NCBI RefSeq assembly: GCF_946415235.1
Contig: NZ_CAMKRR010000010.1
Span: 1-63,590 of the forward strand
Direction: 5' to 3'
DNA: 63,590 nucleotides
Source: an uncultured Ruminococcus sp.
GTDB taxonomy: Bacteria > Bacillota > Clostridia > Oscillospirales > Ruminococcaceae
Shown: piece by piece, positions 1 to 7,743 of the stretch
How the letters are laid out: each line of letters starts with the position of its first letter
Numbering within the stretch: position 1 is the first letter of the stretch
Made by a program: the position numbers and the translations under genes
Notes under the pieces: model-generated
The model's database searches: none
What the model saw: only the letters and a program-made list of their open reading frames with translations
What the model was told of the DNA's origin: nothing

Positions 1-29
1 ATAAAACGGAAAAAATTTTCATTTTACTA

Positions 30-58
30 TGGACAAACTAAAAAAAATGTTGTATAAT
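30..58 (+). promoter_or_regulatory. Vegetative promoter of the first lipoprotein gene
   Basis: TGGACA at 30-35 and TATAAT at 53-58 are separated by exactly 17 bases, close to the sigma-A consensus. Start of transcription is expected near 65, followed by a GGAGG ribosome site at about 90-94 before the ATG at 103. Confidence 0.75.
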
Positions 59-102
59 AAAACAGTATTTGTAATCTACTATTATATCGGAGGAATATAC
101 AA

Positions 103-1365
103 ATGAATAAATTTAATAGGTTCGCATCTGCAGCTGCGGCGTTTGCACTTGCTGCTGCTTCAGCTTCATGCAGCGCTCCTGAAGCAATCACATTCGGAAA
201 GGGTACACAGACAGCCCTTACTGTTGACGGTTATGAGGTACCCGCAGGCGTTTTCATTTATAATGAGATAACAGCATACAGAAACGCAATGTATGATATG
301 TATTATAAGAACGGAAAGATGCCTACGCTTGATGATGTAAAGAATTCGACCATCAAGGATCTTGACTCCACCGACTGGATACAGGATAATGCTACCGATG
401 CCTGCAAGGACTTTGTAGCAAGCGAAAAGGAATTTGAAAAGATAGGCGAAAGCCTTAAAGAGACCGACCTTGCAGAGATCAAGGATATGCTTTCGACTTA
501 TTCAAGCGAGTCTTTGTTCAGCGAAAACGGTGTAGGTGAGGAGTCGCTCAGAAAGATAATTGAAAACAACTACAAGAGAGAAGCTATTTTCAAGCATTAT
601 TTCGGACTTGATGCTGAAAAGGGATGTTCTGAGGAAGAACTCAAAACATACTATCAGGACAAGACTACAAGAGTAAAATATTTTGCCATAAGCATGACAG
701 ACAGTGAAGGCGAGCAGTACGGTGCTGATGAAAAGCGCCGCCTTAACAATATGATTGACGATTATGTTAAGGAGATCAACGAAGAAAAGACCAATGACGC
801 CAAGCTTAAAAAGATCGACGAGTGCGAAGAAGATTATAATAAGTATGTCGAAAAGCGCACCGCCGAAGAAGAAGCTAAGGCCGCGGAGGAAGCAGGAGAG
901 ACAACTACCACAACTACGACGACCACTACTTCTTCGGGAACTACTACCACAACTACAACAGATCCTTACGCGAATGAAATAACGATCACAAAGTATACTA
1001 CGACAACAGCTGACGAAAACGAGTCAAGTGACACCACAACTACATCAACTTCTGCTGAATCAGCTGCGAGCGAGGATGCTTATAAGAAATACAACGATCA
1101 TGTTTTCTCAATGCCTTACAATAAGGCTGAAAAATATCAGTATGATGATAATACGGTTTACGTTATCATCAGAGCGGACATCAAGGAACGTATGACTTCG
1201 GATGATCTCTGGACAGAAGATAAGATCGAGTCACTTCTGAGTGAACGCTATTACAATGACTTCGAGGATATGATGAAGAACATTGTTAAGGGCTATTCGG
1301 TGGAAAAGAACAGTAAGGCGTACAGGAAATTTACTCCTTTCGATCTTAACCTCGGAGATGCATAA
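103..1365 (+). CDS. Secreted lipoprotein with Thr-rich linker, possible SurA/PrsA-like foldase
   Basis: 420 residues. The N-terminus is a lipoprotein signal peptide: basic start, Ala-rich hydrophobic stretch, then a Ser-Ala-Ser-Cys lipobox near residue 23, so the protein should be anchored on the outer face of the membrane. The region around residues 30-220 is helical and charged, and its layout resembles the SurA N-terminal or PrsA-type chaperone fold, but I see no parvulin PPIase signature. Residues about 265-325 are a low-complexity linker dominated by runs of Thr, as in secreted Ruminococcus proteins. The tail (about 325-420) is again charged and may pack with the N-terminal part. It has its own promoter and a bidirectional terminator behind it. 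A foldase role is an inference; 'secreted lipoprotein' is firm. Confidence 0.7.
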   Translation: MNKFNRFASAAAAFALAAASASCSAPEAITFGKGTQTALTVDGYEVPAGVFIYNEITAYRNAMYDMYYKNGKMPTLDDVKNSTIKDLDSTDWIQDNATDACKDFVASEKEFEKIGESLKETDLAEIKDMLSTYSSESLFSENGVGEESLRKIIENNYKREAIFKHYFGLDAEKGCSEEELKTYYQDKTTRVKYFAISMTDSEGEQYGADEKRRLNNMIDDYVKEINEEKTNDAKLKKIDECEEDYNKYVEKRTAEEEAKAAEEAGETTTTTTTTTTSSGTTTTTTTDPYANEITITKYTTTTADENESSDTTTTSTSAESAASEDAYKKYNDHVFSMPYNKAEKYQYDDNTVYVIIRADIKERMTSDDLWTEDKIESLLSERYYNDFEDMMKNIVKGYSVEKNSKAYRKFTPFDLNLGDA

Positions 1366-1374
1366 TATAAAAAC

Positions 1375-1400
1375 AAGGCTGCCTTTAAAGGCAGCCTTTT
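1375..1400. terminator. Bidirectional terminator between convergent genes
   Basis: A perfect palindrome (AAGGCTGCCTTT followed by its complement) ends in TTTT on the plus strand and is preceded by an A-rich stretch that gives U residues on the minus strand. It separates the lipoprotein gene from the convergent dnaI-like gene. Confidence 0.85.
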
Positions 1401-2361
1401 ATGTTTCGTTTTTTCTTTTTTGAAGCCTTACATCTTCTCCCTTGAATTCAAGGCATGAATACATCGAAACGATCCTTGACATGACTCTTTTGTCATACCT
1501 CCGCGCGATCCCGTCAAAATCAAGATTTGTGCTTATAATTGAAGGCTTTCCGCAATTGAGCCTTGTGTTGATGATATTATAAACTGTTGCATTATAGAAT
1601 GAAGATTCGTATTCGGACCCTATATCATCAAGTATAAGAAGATCGGTATTCATTACCAGATCTATCATTTCGGAAGAGTGCTCATAGCTGAAATGTTCTT
1701 TTTCGATATTCCTTAGTATGTTTACAGCTGAGTCATATATGACACTGTAGCCTTTTTGAAGCACTGCATTTGCAATAGCAAGTGAAAGGTGAGTTTTTCC
1801 CAGACCGGTCTGACCAAACATAAGAATACTTTTTGAATTCAGCGTAAAGGTCGCTGCATACTGCTTTGCGTATTCAAGGATATTCTTCATTGCCGTGTAA
1901 TTCTCGCCCGAATAATAGGAAAGAGAGAAGCTTTCAAAGCTTGAAGGTTTCAGCTGTGAGCGCTTGTTGAGCTGATCGGCGGCAAGTTTTCCGCACAGGG
2001 CGTTGAAGCACCCGCAGAACTTACTGCCGTTATATCCCGTATCATTGCACTTTGAGCAGTTGTAGTGTATATCAAGGTAATCCTCGGGGTATCCGTGCTC
2101 GGCGAGCATTTTTCTGCACATTGCCTGAGCTCCGAGATTGTACTGCTTCAGCTGCTCGATCTTATCGGTTATGTCACTGCCTCTGCCGTTTGAAATAATG
2201 GATATGAGTTCCTTTCCCGTATTAAAAAGAACTTCGTTAATTTCACGTATCTGAGGTATTTTATCATTGACTTCGCGTATTCTTTCCTCATTCTCGCTGA
2301 CAGCTTTCATGCGGCGGTTAGTTAGAATAGCCTGAGCCTTGTCGAATATCTCGCTGTCCAT
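1399..2361 (-). CDS. dnaI: DnaC/DnaI-like helicase loader ATPase
   Basis: 320 residues. An N-terminal coiled region is followed by a four-cysteine zinc site (Cys102, 105, 116, 118) and then an AAA+ core with Walker A GQTGLGKT at 183-190 and Walker B LLILDD near 245. This is the architecture of Bacillus DnaI, which loads the replicative helicase DnaB at origins and restart sites. The ATG has an AAGGAG site 8 bases upstream. It lies 12 bases behind the dnaD-like gene, so the two primosome proteins are co-transcribed; their client DnaB is at 53884-55248. The family is certain. The symbol assumes it is the main loader rather than an IstB-like relative, which the absence of transposase genes supports. 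Confidence 0.85.
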   Translation of the reverse strand: MDSEIFDKAQAILTNRRMKAVSENEERIREVNDKIPQIREINEVLFNTGKELISIISNGRGSDITDKIEQLKQYNLGAQAMCRKMLAEHGYPEDYLDIHYNCSKCNDTGYNGSKFCGCFNALCGKLAADQLNKRSQLKPSSFESFSLSYYSGENYTAMKNILEYAKQYAATFTLNSKSILMFGQTGLGKTHLSLAIANAVLQKGYSVIYDSAVNILRNIEKEHFSYEHSSEMIDLVMNTDLLILDDIGSEYESSFYNATVYNIINTRLNCGKPSIISTNLDFDGIARRYDKRVMSRIVSMYSCLEFKGEDVRLQKRKNET

Positions 2362-2373
2362 TTTTTATTCTCC

Positions 2374-3357
2374 TTAATAAAGAAATTTATTGATGACTGA
2401 TTTGTACTCCTCGATATCGGAACTGCTGTCACTGTTTGAGGCGTTCGCGCCTTTTTTCTTGCTCCTGAAGCCGGATTCTGCCTTTTTAACATCCTGTACA
2501 GTCCTGAAACCGCTGTCATTCCAGGAAATAAGTATCTTGTTTATGTAATCAAAGCTCAGCTTGTTTATCTGCTCGAGGGTCTTTTCGTAAGCGTAATGTA
2601 TCAGGTCGAGTTCATACCCTGCATTTTTCCACTGTTTGATAAAGTCGTCCTGTTTTGTGGTAGGACGTCTTGTCATTTCAAAAAGCTTCATGATATTGGC
2701 GGTATAATCCCTTGATGAGGTCATACGCTGTATCTCGTCCTGAGCTGCCGACATGGAATTGATATCATTTTCAGCCCAGTCAGCAGCTATTTTTTCAACG
2801 TAGGAAGTATTGGTCTTTTCAATGGAAGAACAGTAGGTCAGAAGAGTTATGATGACCTCTTTTTTCAGCCCGAGGTGGTCGTACATCCATATTATAGAGT
2901 TCATCTGACTGTTTTTCAGAGTACCGAGGATACCTTCTGCGATCTTGAAAAGTTCCCGTATATCCTGTGACTCCTTCATTATCTCAGCTATCTCCGAGCC
3001 GCTGTAATTCGCCTTATGGTCAGGAACAGGCCCGTGAATGGCAGAAGGTGAGACTTCTTTTGGTTCGCTGACGGAAGGCTGCTGCATTATCGGTCTTACA
3101 GCAGTGATCTCGGGGGTATTCTGCGGAGTAAGAACATTTGCCTGCTGCCAGAACATGATAGCTTCTTCTACCTGATCGGGCAGAACACCCGTATTTGAGG
3201 ATATCTCATCGAGAGAGCACATTTTTCCCGAGTATCTGAGAAGATACAGAAGCACCTTTATCTGTCCGCCTGTAGCGAGCTTAAGAAAATTGTCCGCAAC
3301 TATACCGGGGACGCCGAACATTGTTCCCCATATGCCGCAGTTGACTTTGAATTCCAA
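2374..3357 (-). CDS. dnaD: DnaD-domain primosome protein
   Basis: 327 residues with a TTG start at 3357, chosen because GGAGGTG lies 6 bases upstream; the longer reading frame back to 3435 has no ribosome site. Residues 1-90 form a winged-helix-like DDBH1 region (LEFKVNCGIWG, then a KVLLYLLRY segment). Residues about 130-270 hold two DnaD/DnaB2 segments with the typical aromatic-rich helices (IIWMYDHLG, IHYAYEKTL). The C-terminus is basic and low complexity. DnaD proteins act with DnaB and DnaI during helicase loading. The downstream dnaI-like gene supports the role. It could equally be called a DnaB/DnaD-family replication initiator. Confidence 0.85.
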   Translation of the reverse strand: MEFKVNCGIWGTMFGVPGIVADNFLKLATGGQIKVLLYLLRYSGKMCSLDEISSNTGVLPDQVEEAIMFWQQANVLTPQNTPEITAVRPIMQQPSVSEPKEVSPSAIHGPVPDHKANYSGSEIAEIMKESQDIRELFKIAEGILGTLKNSQMNSIIWMYDHLGLKKEVIITLLTYCSSIEKTNTSYVEKIAADWAENDINSMSAAQDEIQRMTSSRDYTANIMKLFEMTRRPTTKQDDFIKQWKNAGYELDLIHYAYEKTLEQINKLSFDYINKILISWNDSGFRTVQDVKKAESGFRSKKKGANASNSDSSSDIEEYKSVINKFLY

Positions 3358-3463
3358 TAAAGACACCTCCGAAAAAATTCTGCAAGAAACATTATACCAT
3401 ATTTCGACGAAGTTGTCACCGTGCAAATTGTACAATCAGTGACAGAAATAAATGTGAATTTTT

Positions 3464-3907
3464 TTAGCTGTTATCTCTGAGGAGCTTTAATGCTTTTTTG
3501 TATTTTTCGACTCTCTTAAGATTTTCGGGATCATTTTTCATATTGTCGTCGATATATCTGCTCATATCGGAATTGTGCATGAGATCGGCTGTTTTAACGG
3601 CTTTAGCAATAGGATCGGTGCTTATTTTCCTGACATAATCAAAGTAATCATCTTTTTTATCATGTGTAAGGAGCTTTACGGCGTCTGTGACTTCGTGCGG
3701 AAAAACTTTTTCGAGATCGGCAATTGTTATGTCTGTATCTTCGGCAACATCATGCAGAAGCGCAGCGCAGACCGCAAATTCATCGGTCATTTGTTCCGCA
3801 AGGTGAAATGGATGAAAGATATATGGAACACCGTTTTTGTCAAGCTGTCTGTGATGAGCGTCGTATGCAATTTTCATAGCCTTGCAGGTAAGTTCTGTAT
3901 AAATCAT
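3464..3907 (-). CDS. Small HD-domain hydrolase (RelA/SpoT hydrolase-like, MESH1-type)
   Basis: 147 residues. The ATG at 3907 is preferred over the one at 3919 because the GGAGG ribosome site sits between them, 6 bases before 3907. Metal-binding HD motifs are visible: His in the IFHPFHLA segment, the ALLHDVAEDTD His-Asp pair, and the later ADLMHNSD segment, as in the (p)ppGpp hydrolase domain of RelA/SpoT and stand-alone MESH1-like enzymes. No synthetase, TGS or ACT domain follows. It may clear (p)ppGpp or hydrolyse another nucleotide; the substrate cannot be read from sequence. Confidence 0.75.
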   Translation of the reverse strand: MIYTELTCKAMKIAYDAHHRQLDKNGVPYIFHPFHLAEQMTDEFAVCAALLHDVAEDTDITIADLEKVFPHEVTDAVKLLTHDKKDDYFDYVRKISTDPIAKAVKTADLMHNSDMSRYIDDNMKNDPENLKRVEKYKKALKLLRDNS

Positions 3908-3973
3908 TTTTTCCTCCATTAAATATTACATTTTATATGTATTATAGCATATTAAAAACTGTTAAGCAAGAAA

Positions 3974-4657
3974 TTAAATTATCGAACTGTCGAACATATC
4001 TTTTAGTTTACAGATAGCTTTTTTCTCAATCCTCGAAACATAAGAACGAGAAATATTAAGCATTTCGGCAGTTTCGTTCTGCGTGTGCGGAGCTGAACCG
4101 TAAAGTCCGTATCTGTAGACTATAATATCATATTCACGGGGATCAAGACATTGCTTTATAAAGCTGTACAGCTGCCTTGAACGAATAAGTATATCGACCT
4201 GTTCGTGTATGTCGATACCGTCATCTATAAGATCCATAAGCGTAAGTGAATTACCGTCCTTGTCTGTTTCGACAGGTTCATTTATGTATATATCTCCTGC
4301 TGATTTCTTCGCCGAGCGGAACTGCATAAGTATCTCGTTTTCAATACATCTGCTTGCGTAAGTTGCGAATTTGGCTCCTTTTTCGTAATCAAAGGAAGAA
4401 ACAGCTTTTATGAGTCCGATCGTACCTACAGAGATAAGTTCGTCCTGTTCGTCCGTACCTGATGCATATTTTTTAACAATATGTGCAACAAGGCGAAGGT
4501 TATGCTCGATAAGCTTGTTCCTTGCGGTTTTATCGCCCTCTGACATCTTTCTGAAGCATTCTGCCTCTTCTTTTTTTGAGAGCGGTTTGGGGAATACGGA
4601 TGAATTGTCGATATGAAGCGAAAAGAAGAAAAGGTTCCTCAGCAATTCGATAAACAT
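3974..4657 (-). CDS. sigK: Sporulation-type RNA polymerase sigma factor, SigK family
   Basis: 227 residues. Region 2 carries NKLIEHNLRLVAHIVKKY and GTIGLIKAVSSFD, followed by a CIENEIL segment; region 4 ends in an SRSYVSRIEKKA helix-turn-helix. These match the SigE/SigK group and SigK best. The first about 25 residues are a hydrophobic prosequence before FPKPLS, at the same place as the cleaved pro-sequence of Bacillus pro-SigK, so mother-cell proteolytic activation is plausible. The ATG has a full AGGAGG site. The gene is intact, with no skin-type interruption. It is flanked by an HD hydrolase gene on one side and a divergent promoter region on the other. Confidence 0.85.
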   Translation of the reverse strand: MFIELLRNLFFFSLHIDNSSVFPKPLSKKEEAECFRKMSEGDKTARNKLIEHNLRLVAHIVKKYASGTDEQDELISVGTIGLIKAVSSFDYEKGAKFATYASRCIENEILMQFRSAKKSAGDIYINEPVETDKDGNSLTLMDLIDDGIDIHEQVDILIRSRQLYSFIKQCLDPREYDIIVYRYGLYGSAPHTQNETAEMLNISRSYVSRIEKKAICKLKDMFDSSII

Positions 4658-4788
4658 TGTCTAACCTCCTGATATTCAGCTACAATATAATATGTTGCAA
4701 AGCATGGACAATATAAATACAATATTTTTACTTAAATGCAGACGAATAAAATATTGATAAAATTTATTGAAAAAATTATCACTGCGTA

Positions 4789-4817
4789 TTGACGTTACGG
4801 AATAAATATTATATAAT
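4789..4817 (+). promoter_or_regulatory. Promoter of the rpe-rnfDEA-like operon
   Basis: TTGACG at 4789-4794 and TATAAT at 4812-4817 with a 17-base spacer. It lies 73 bases before the TTG start of rpe and probably drives the run of closely spaced genes that follows. Confidence 0.75.
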
Positions 4818-4889
4818 AATAGTGTATGGATTTTGAAAGATTGATATCGTTTGCGATTGCAGGCGAAAGAATTCGGAAGAAGTGATAAA

Positions 4890-5549
4890 TTGAAAAACTA
4901 TGTTTCAGCGTCAGTTCTGAGTGCTGATATGCTTCATCTCGGAAGCGAGATAAAAAAGCTTGAGACCAGCGGTATTGATATGCTGCATTTTGATGTCATG
5001 GACGGTATATTTGTAAATAATATTACGTTCGGACTCCCCATTCTGGAACAGGTCAGAAAAGCGTCAGATATAACACTTGACGTTCACCTTATGATAAAGG
5101 ATCCCGCAAAATATATAAAGCGTTTCGCCGATGCGGGAGCTGATATGATCTCATTCCACGTTGAGAGCGACAGTGATGCCTTGGAGACCCTCAAAGCAAT
5201 AAGGGGATGCGGCGTAAAGCCTGCAATAGCCATAAAGCCTGCAACCCCTGCGGAAGCGGTATTCGGACTTCTGCCTTATCTTGATATGGTGCTCGTAATG
5301 ACTGTGGAACCCGGCTTCGGCGGACAGAGCTTCATACCCGAGACTGTTGATAAAATAAGGGCTGTCAGGTCAAAGATCAATGAGCTCGGACTTGATGTTG
5401 ATATCGAGGTAGACGGCGGAATAAACGGACAGACGTCTGCAATTGTCCGTGAAGCAGGTGCAAATGTTCTCGTTTCTGGAAGCTTTCTGTTCCACGCTGA
5501 GGATATGGCAGCAGCGGCAAATGCATTAAAGGATGATAGGATATGCTGA
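4890..5549 (+). CDS. rpe: Ribulose-phosphate 3-epimerase
   Basis: 219 residues from a TTG start at 4890 preceded by GGAAGAAG; this gives the family's usual N-terminus (VSASVLSADMLHLG). The TIM-barrel motifs are complete: LHFDVMDG, LDVHLMI, VEPGFGGQSF and EVDGGI, including the metal-binding His and Asp residues. It interconverts ribulose 5-phosphate and xylulose 5-phosphate in the pentose phosphate pathway. The end overlaps the next ORF by 7 bases, so it is translationally coupled to the RnfD-like gene, an unusual partnership. The usual rsgA/PASTA-kinase neighbours of clostridial rpe are not in this window. Confidence 0.95.
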   Translation: MKNYVSASVLSADMLHLGSEIKKLETSGIDMLHFDVMDGIFVNNITFGLPILEQVRKASDITLDVHLMIKDPAKYIKRFADAGADMISFHVESDSDALETLKAIRGCGVKPAIAIKPATPAEAVFGLLPYLDMVLVMTVEPGFGGQSFIPETVDKIRAVRSKINELGLDVDIEVDGGINGQTSAIVREAGANVLVSGSFLFHAEDMAAAANALKDDRIC

Positions 5550-6529
5550 AAAAGGCAAGAAAAGAGAGGCATATCTGGCTTGACATAATGCTGACGCTGC
5601 TGGCACTTGAGCTCATGTCGTATTTTTACTACGGCATAAGGTCGGTCGTACTTGCTGCTGTATGCATAGTGTCGGCTTCCGCAGCCGAGATCATTTCAAT
5701 CAGGCTTATGAAGCGCAGATTTTCTGCCGATGATCTCACCTGTACCTCTGATGCTCTTATTATAGCACTGATGTTTCCTGCGGTCATGGACTACAAAATT
5801 GCCGCTGTTGCATCTGTTTTTGCTATAGTAGTGGCAAAAAACATATTCGGCGGACGTATGAACATGATCTTTTCTCCTGCGGCTGCGGCATATGTTTTTG
5901 TGCTTACTTCATGGGGAAGAAAGCTTCTTCAGTATACAGAGCCTCACGTCAAGACAGGAATCTTTGAAAAGCCTGAGGTGCTTGTGAATTCGGCATCGCA
6001 TACATTCGACCTGACAGGAACATTCAAGCATTCCGATTTTGAGATACTTCTCGGTAATTTCAGCGGCCCTTCGGGAGCTGTCAGCATACTTCTCCTTGCG
6101 GTAGCTGCTGTGGTTCTCATGTTCAGAAGAAGCATATCCGTTGGCGCATTTCTCGGAACTATATTCGGTACGGTTTTTTTTGCAGTCGTTACACCTTCTG
6201 TTTCTTCAAAAGCAGATTCACTCAAGTATTCCCTTGTTACGAATATGGTGCTTTTTGCTGCCGTATATATAGTTGCGGACAAAAGGATAGCGCCGAAGCG
6301 TGATTATTACGCCTTTTTCTACGGCCTTTTCATCGGAGTTTTTTCTTATGTAATCGTTCTTACGGGTGCAAAGGAAAATGCGATAGTTATAATATCTGTT
6401 CTGTTTACTCCCGCGGCTCTCGGCTTTAAAAACCTTGAAAAGCATATCGAGAACGCTGCACTGGAACAGGCCGATGATGCTTTGATAAATGAAAATGCCG
6501 TAACAGAGGAGGGGATTATCGGTGAATGA
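5543..6529 (+). CDS. RnfD/NqrB-family membrane protein, degenerate
   Basis: 328 residues with about nine hydrophobic segments. The N-terminal half matches RnfD (LTCTSDALIIALMFP, then KNIFGGRMNMIFSPAAAAYV, the conserved 'FGG-N.FNPA' type motif). In RnfD and NqrB an FMN is bound covalently to Thr in an SGATPL-like motif in the loop before LLGN. Here the corresponding stretch reads DLTGTFKHSD before ILLGNFSGPSG, so the motif is not intact. It overlaps rpe upstream and the RnfE-like gene downstream. No rnfC, rnfG or rnfB lies beside it, unlike the usual rnfCDGEAB order. Family assignment is good; ability to bind flavin or transfer electrons is doubtful. Confidence 0.75.
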   Translation: MLKKARKERHIWLDIMLTLLALELMSYFYYGIRSVVLAAVCIVSASAAEIISIRLMKRRFSADDLTCTSDALIIALMFPAVMDYKIAAVASVFAIVVAKNIFGGRMNMIFSPAAAAYVFVLTSWGRKLLQYTEPHVKTGIFEKPEVLVNSASHTFDLTGTFKHSDFEILLGNFSGPSGAVSILLLAVAAVVLMFRRSISVGAFLGTIFGTVFFAVVTPSVSSKADSLKYSLVTNMVLFAAVYIVADKRIAPKRDYYAFFYGLFIGVFSYVIVLTGAKENAIVIISVLFTPAALGFKNLEKHIENAALEQADDALINENAVTEEGIIGE

Positions 6530-7157
6530 TCGCAGAAAAGCTCTGATGGGCGGTGTACTCGGTGATAATGTAGTCTTATCGGGACTTATGGTCATTTCAC
6601 CTGTCATCGTATGCGGTGATACGCTGAAAAACGCCGCTGCTCTTGTATACGCCTTTTCGGCAATCACATTCCTTGCAGTGCTGATCTCTTCCTTTGTACC
6701 TCAGAAGCTTCCGTATACTGTAAAGGTAATATTATATGCCGTTATTGCGGCGATAATATATATACCTGTAAAGTTTGCGTCAAAGCAGCTTTATCCCGAG
6801 TCAATTTCAAGGATCGGTATATATTTTCCGCTTCTTGCGGTCAATTCCCTTATCGTGTTCCAAACGGAAGCAAAGTTTTTCCGTATGAACAAACGTGATA
6901 TGATAATATCACTGATCTTCTGCATACTCGGTTTTGACATTGTGATGCTTATCACAGGCTTTCTCCGTGAGCTCTTCGCATACGGAACTATCAACAATCA
7001 TATCGTTGATATGAATACGCTTACGGACGGACTTTCAAAGCCCTTCGGCGGCTTTATTTTCCTTGGACTTATGTGTGGAGCCTACCGTTTTGTCAGAAAT
7101 GCCGTTCAGAAAGATAAAAGCGAAGTAAGGAGCGATACTGATGTTTCTTATAAATGA
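6522..7157 (+). CDS. RnfE/NqrD-family membrane protein lacking both cluster cysteines
   Basis: 211 residues, six predicted membrane segments. It aligns by eye along the whole length with RnfE: the start (DNVVLSGLMVISPVIV versus NPVxVQxLGxCPxLAV), the central FPLLAVNSLIVFQTEA (versus IPLIVVNCIILGRAEA), and the later GFLRELFAYGTI. In RnfE/NqrD one Cys in each of the first two motifs helps bind the intramembrane [2Fe-2S] cluster; here both are Ser (Ser26 and Ser109). A Cys31 lies five residues after the first site. It overlaps neighbours on both sides, so the trio is expressed together. A complete but altered homologue, not a fragment. Confidence 0.8.
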   Translation: MNDRRKALMGGVLGDNVVLSGLMVISPVIVCGDTLKNAAALVYAFSAITFLAVLISSFVPQKLPYTVKVILYAVIAAIIYIPVKFASKQLYPESISRIGIYFPLLAVNSLIVFQTEAKFFRMNKRDMIISLIFCILGFDIVMLITGFLRELFAYGTINNHIVDMNTLTDGLSKPFGGFIFLGLMCGAYRFVRNAVQKDKSEVRSDTDVSYK

Positions 7158-7713
7158 TCTTATCACTCTGCTTGCCGCTAATCTCATACTGTCCCGTGCT
7201 CTTGGAACGAGTACGCTGTTTATAGCGGCAGGAGGCAGGAAAAATCTTACCGCCACAGCTTGTGTGATAACTTTTTTCACCACTGCGGGCTCGACTGCTG
7301 CTTATTTTATTGACAAAATGCTTCCGTCGGCAGTTTCCGACCTGAGACTGCTTATGTATATCATCGTTATCGGAGTTCTTTATGTTCTGCTGCTTACCGC
7401 TGTATACTATATAAGCAGGCCGCGGTTTGAAGAGCTGCGTAAGTACGTTCATGTTTCGGTGTTCAACTGCGCTGTTATAGGAACGCTCTTCACAATAAAC
7501 GAAAGAGCTTCAATGAACGGAAGCTCATACGATTTAGGAGATTATGCAGCTGCAGGCCTTGAAGCGGGCGCAGGTTTTATAATATCGGCGCTTATACTTA
7601 CGGTCGCATACAGAAAGCTTAATTCCTCTAAAGTACCTTCGGCTTTCAGAGGCTTTCCCGCAATGCTTGTTTACCTCGGGATAATATCAATGGCAGTATA
7701 TTCGCTGAAATGA
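7141..7713 (+). CDS. RnfA/NqrE-family membrane protein lacking one cluster cysteine
   Basis: 190 residues, six membrane segments, ATG with GGAG 8 bases upstream inside the preceding gene. It matches RnfA over its full length: ANLILSRALGTSTLFIA (versus NNFVLSRFLGICPFLGV), VFNCAVIGTLF (versus TTNCAVLGVAL), and the end SAFRGFPAMLVYLGIISMA. The first cluster cysteine is replaced by Ser24 and the following Pro is lost; the second, Cys110, is kept. With the RnfE-like protein this leaves one of four ligands. The protein probably pairs with the RnfE-like protein as inverted-topology partners. Confidence 0.8.
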   Translation: MFLINDLITLLAANLILSRALGTSTLFIAAGGRKNLTATACVITFFTTAGSTAAYFIDKMLPSAVSDLRLLMYIIVIGVLYVLLLTAVYYISRPRFEELRKYVHVSVFNCAVIGTLFTINERASMNGSSYDLGDYAAAGLEAGAGFIISALILTVAYRKLNSSKVPSAFRGFPAMLVYLGIISMAVYSLK

Positions 7714-7743
7714 TCGCATTATACTGATATAGGAGAGTTTTTA

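Noticed and set aside
880..1060. Thr-run region as a CRISPR or microsatellite
   Set aside because: The DNA repeat is imperfect and in frame within a coding gene; no fixed-length repeat-spacer pattern.
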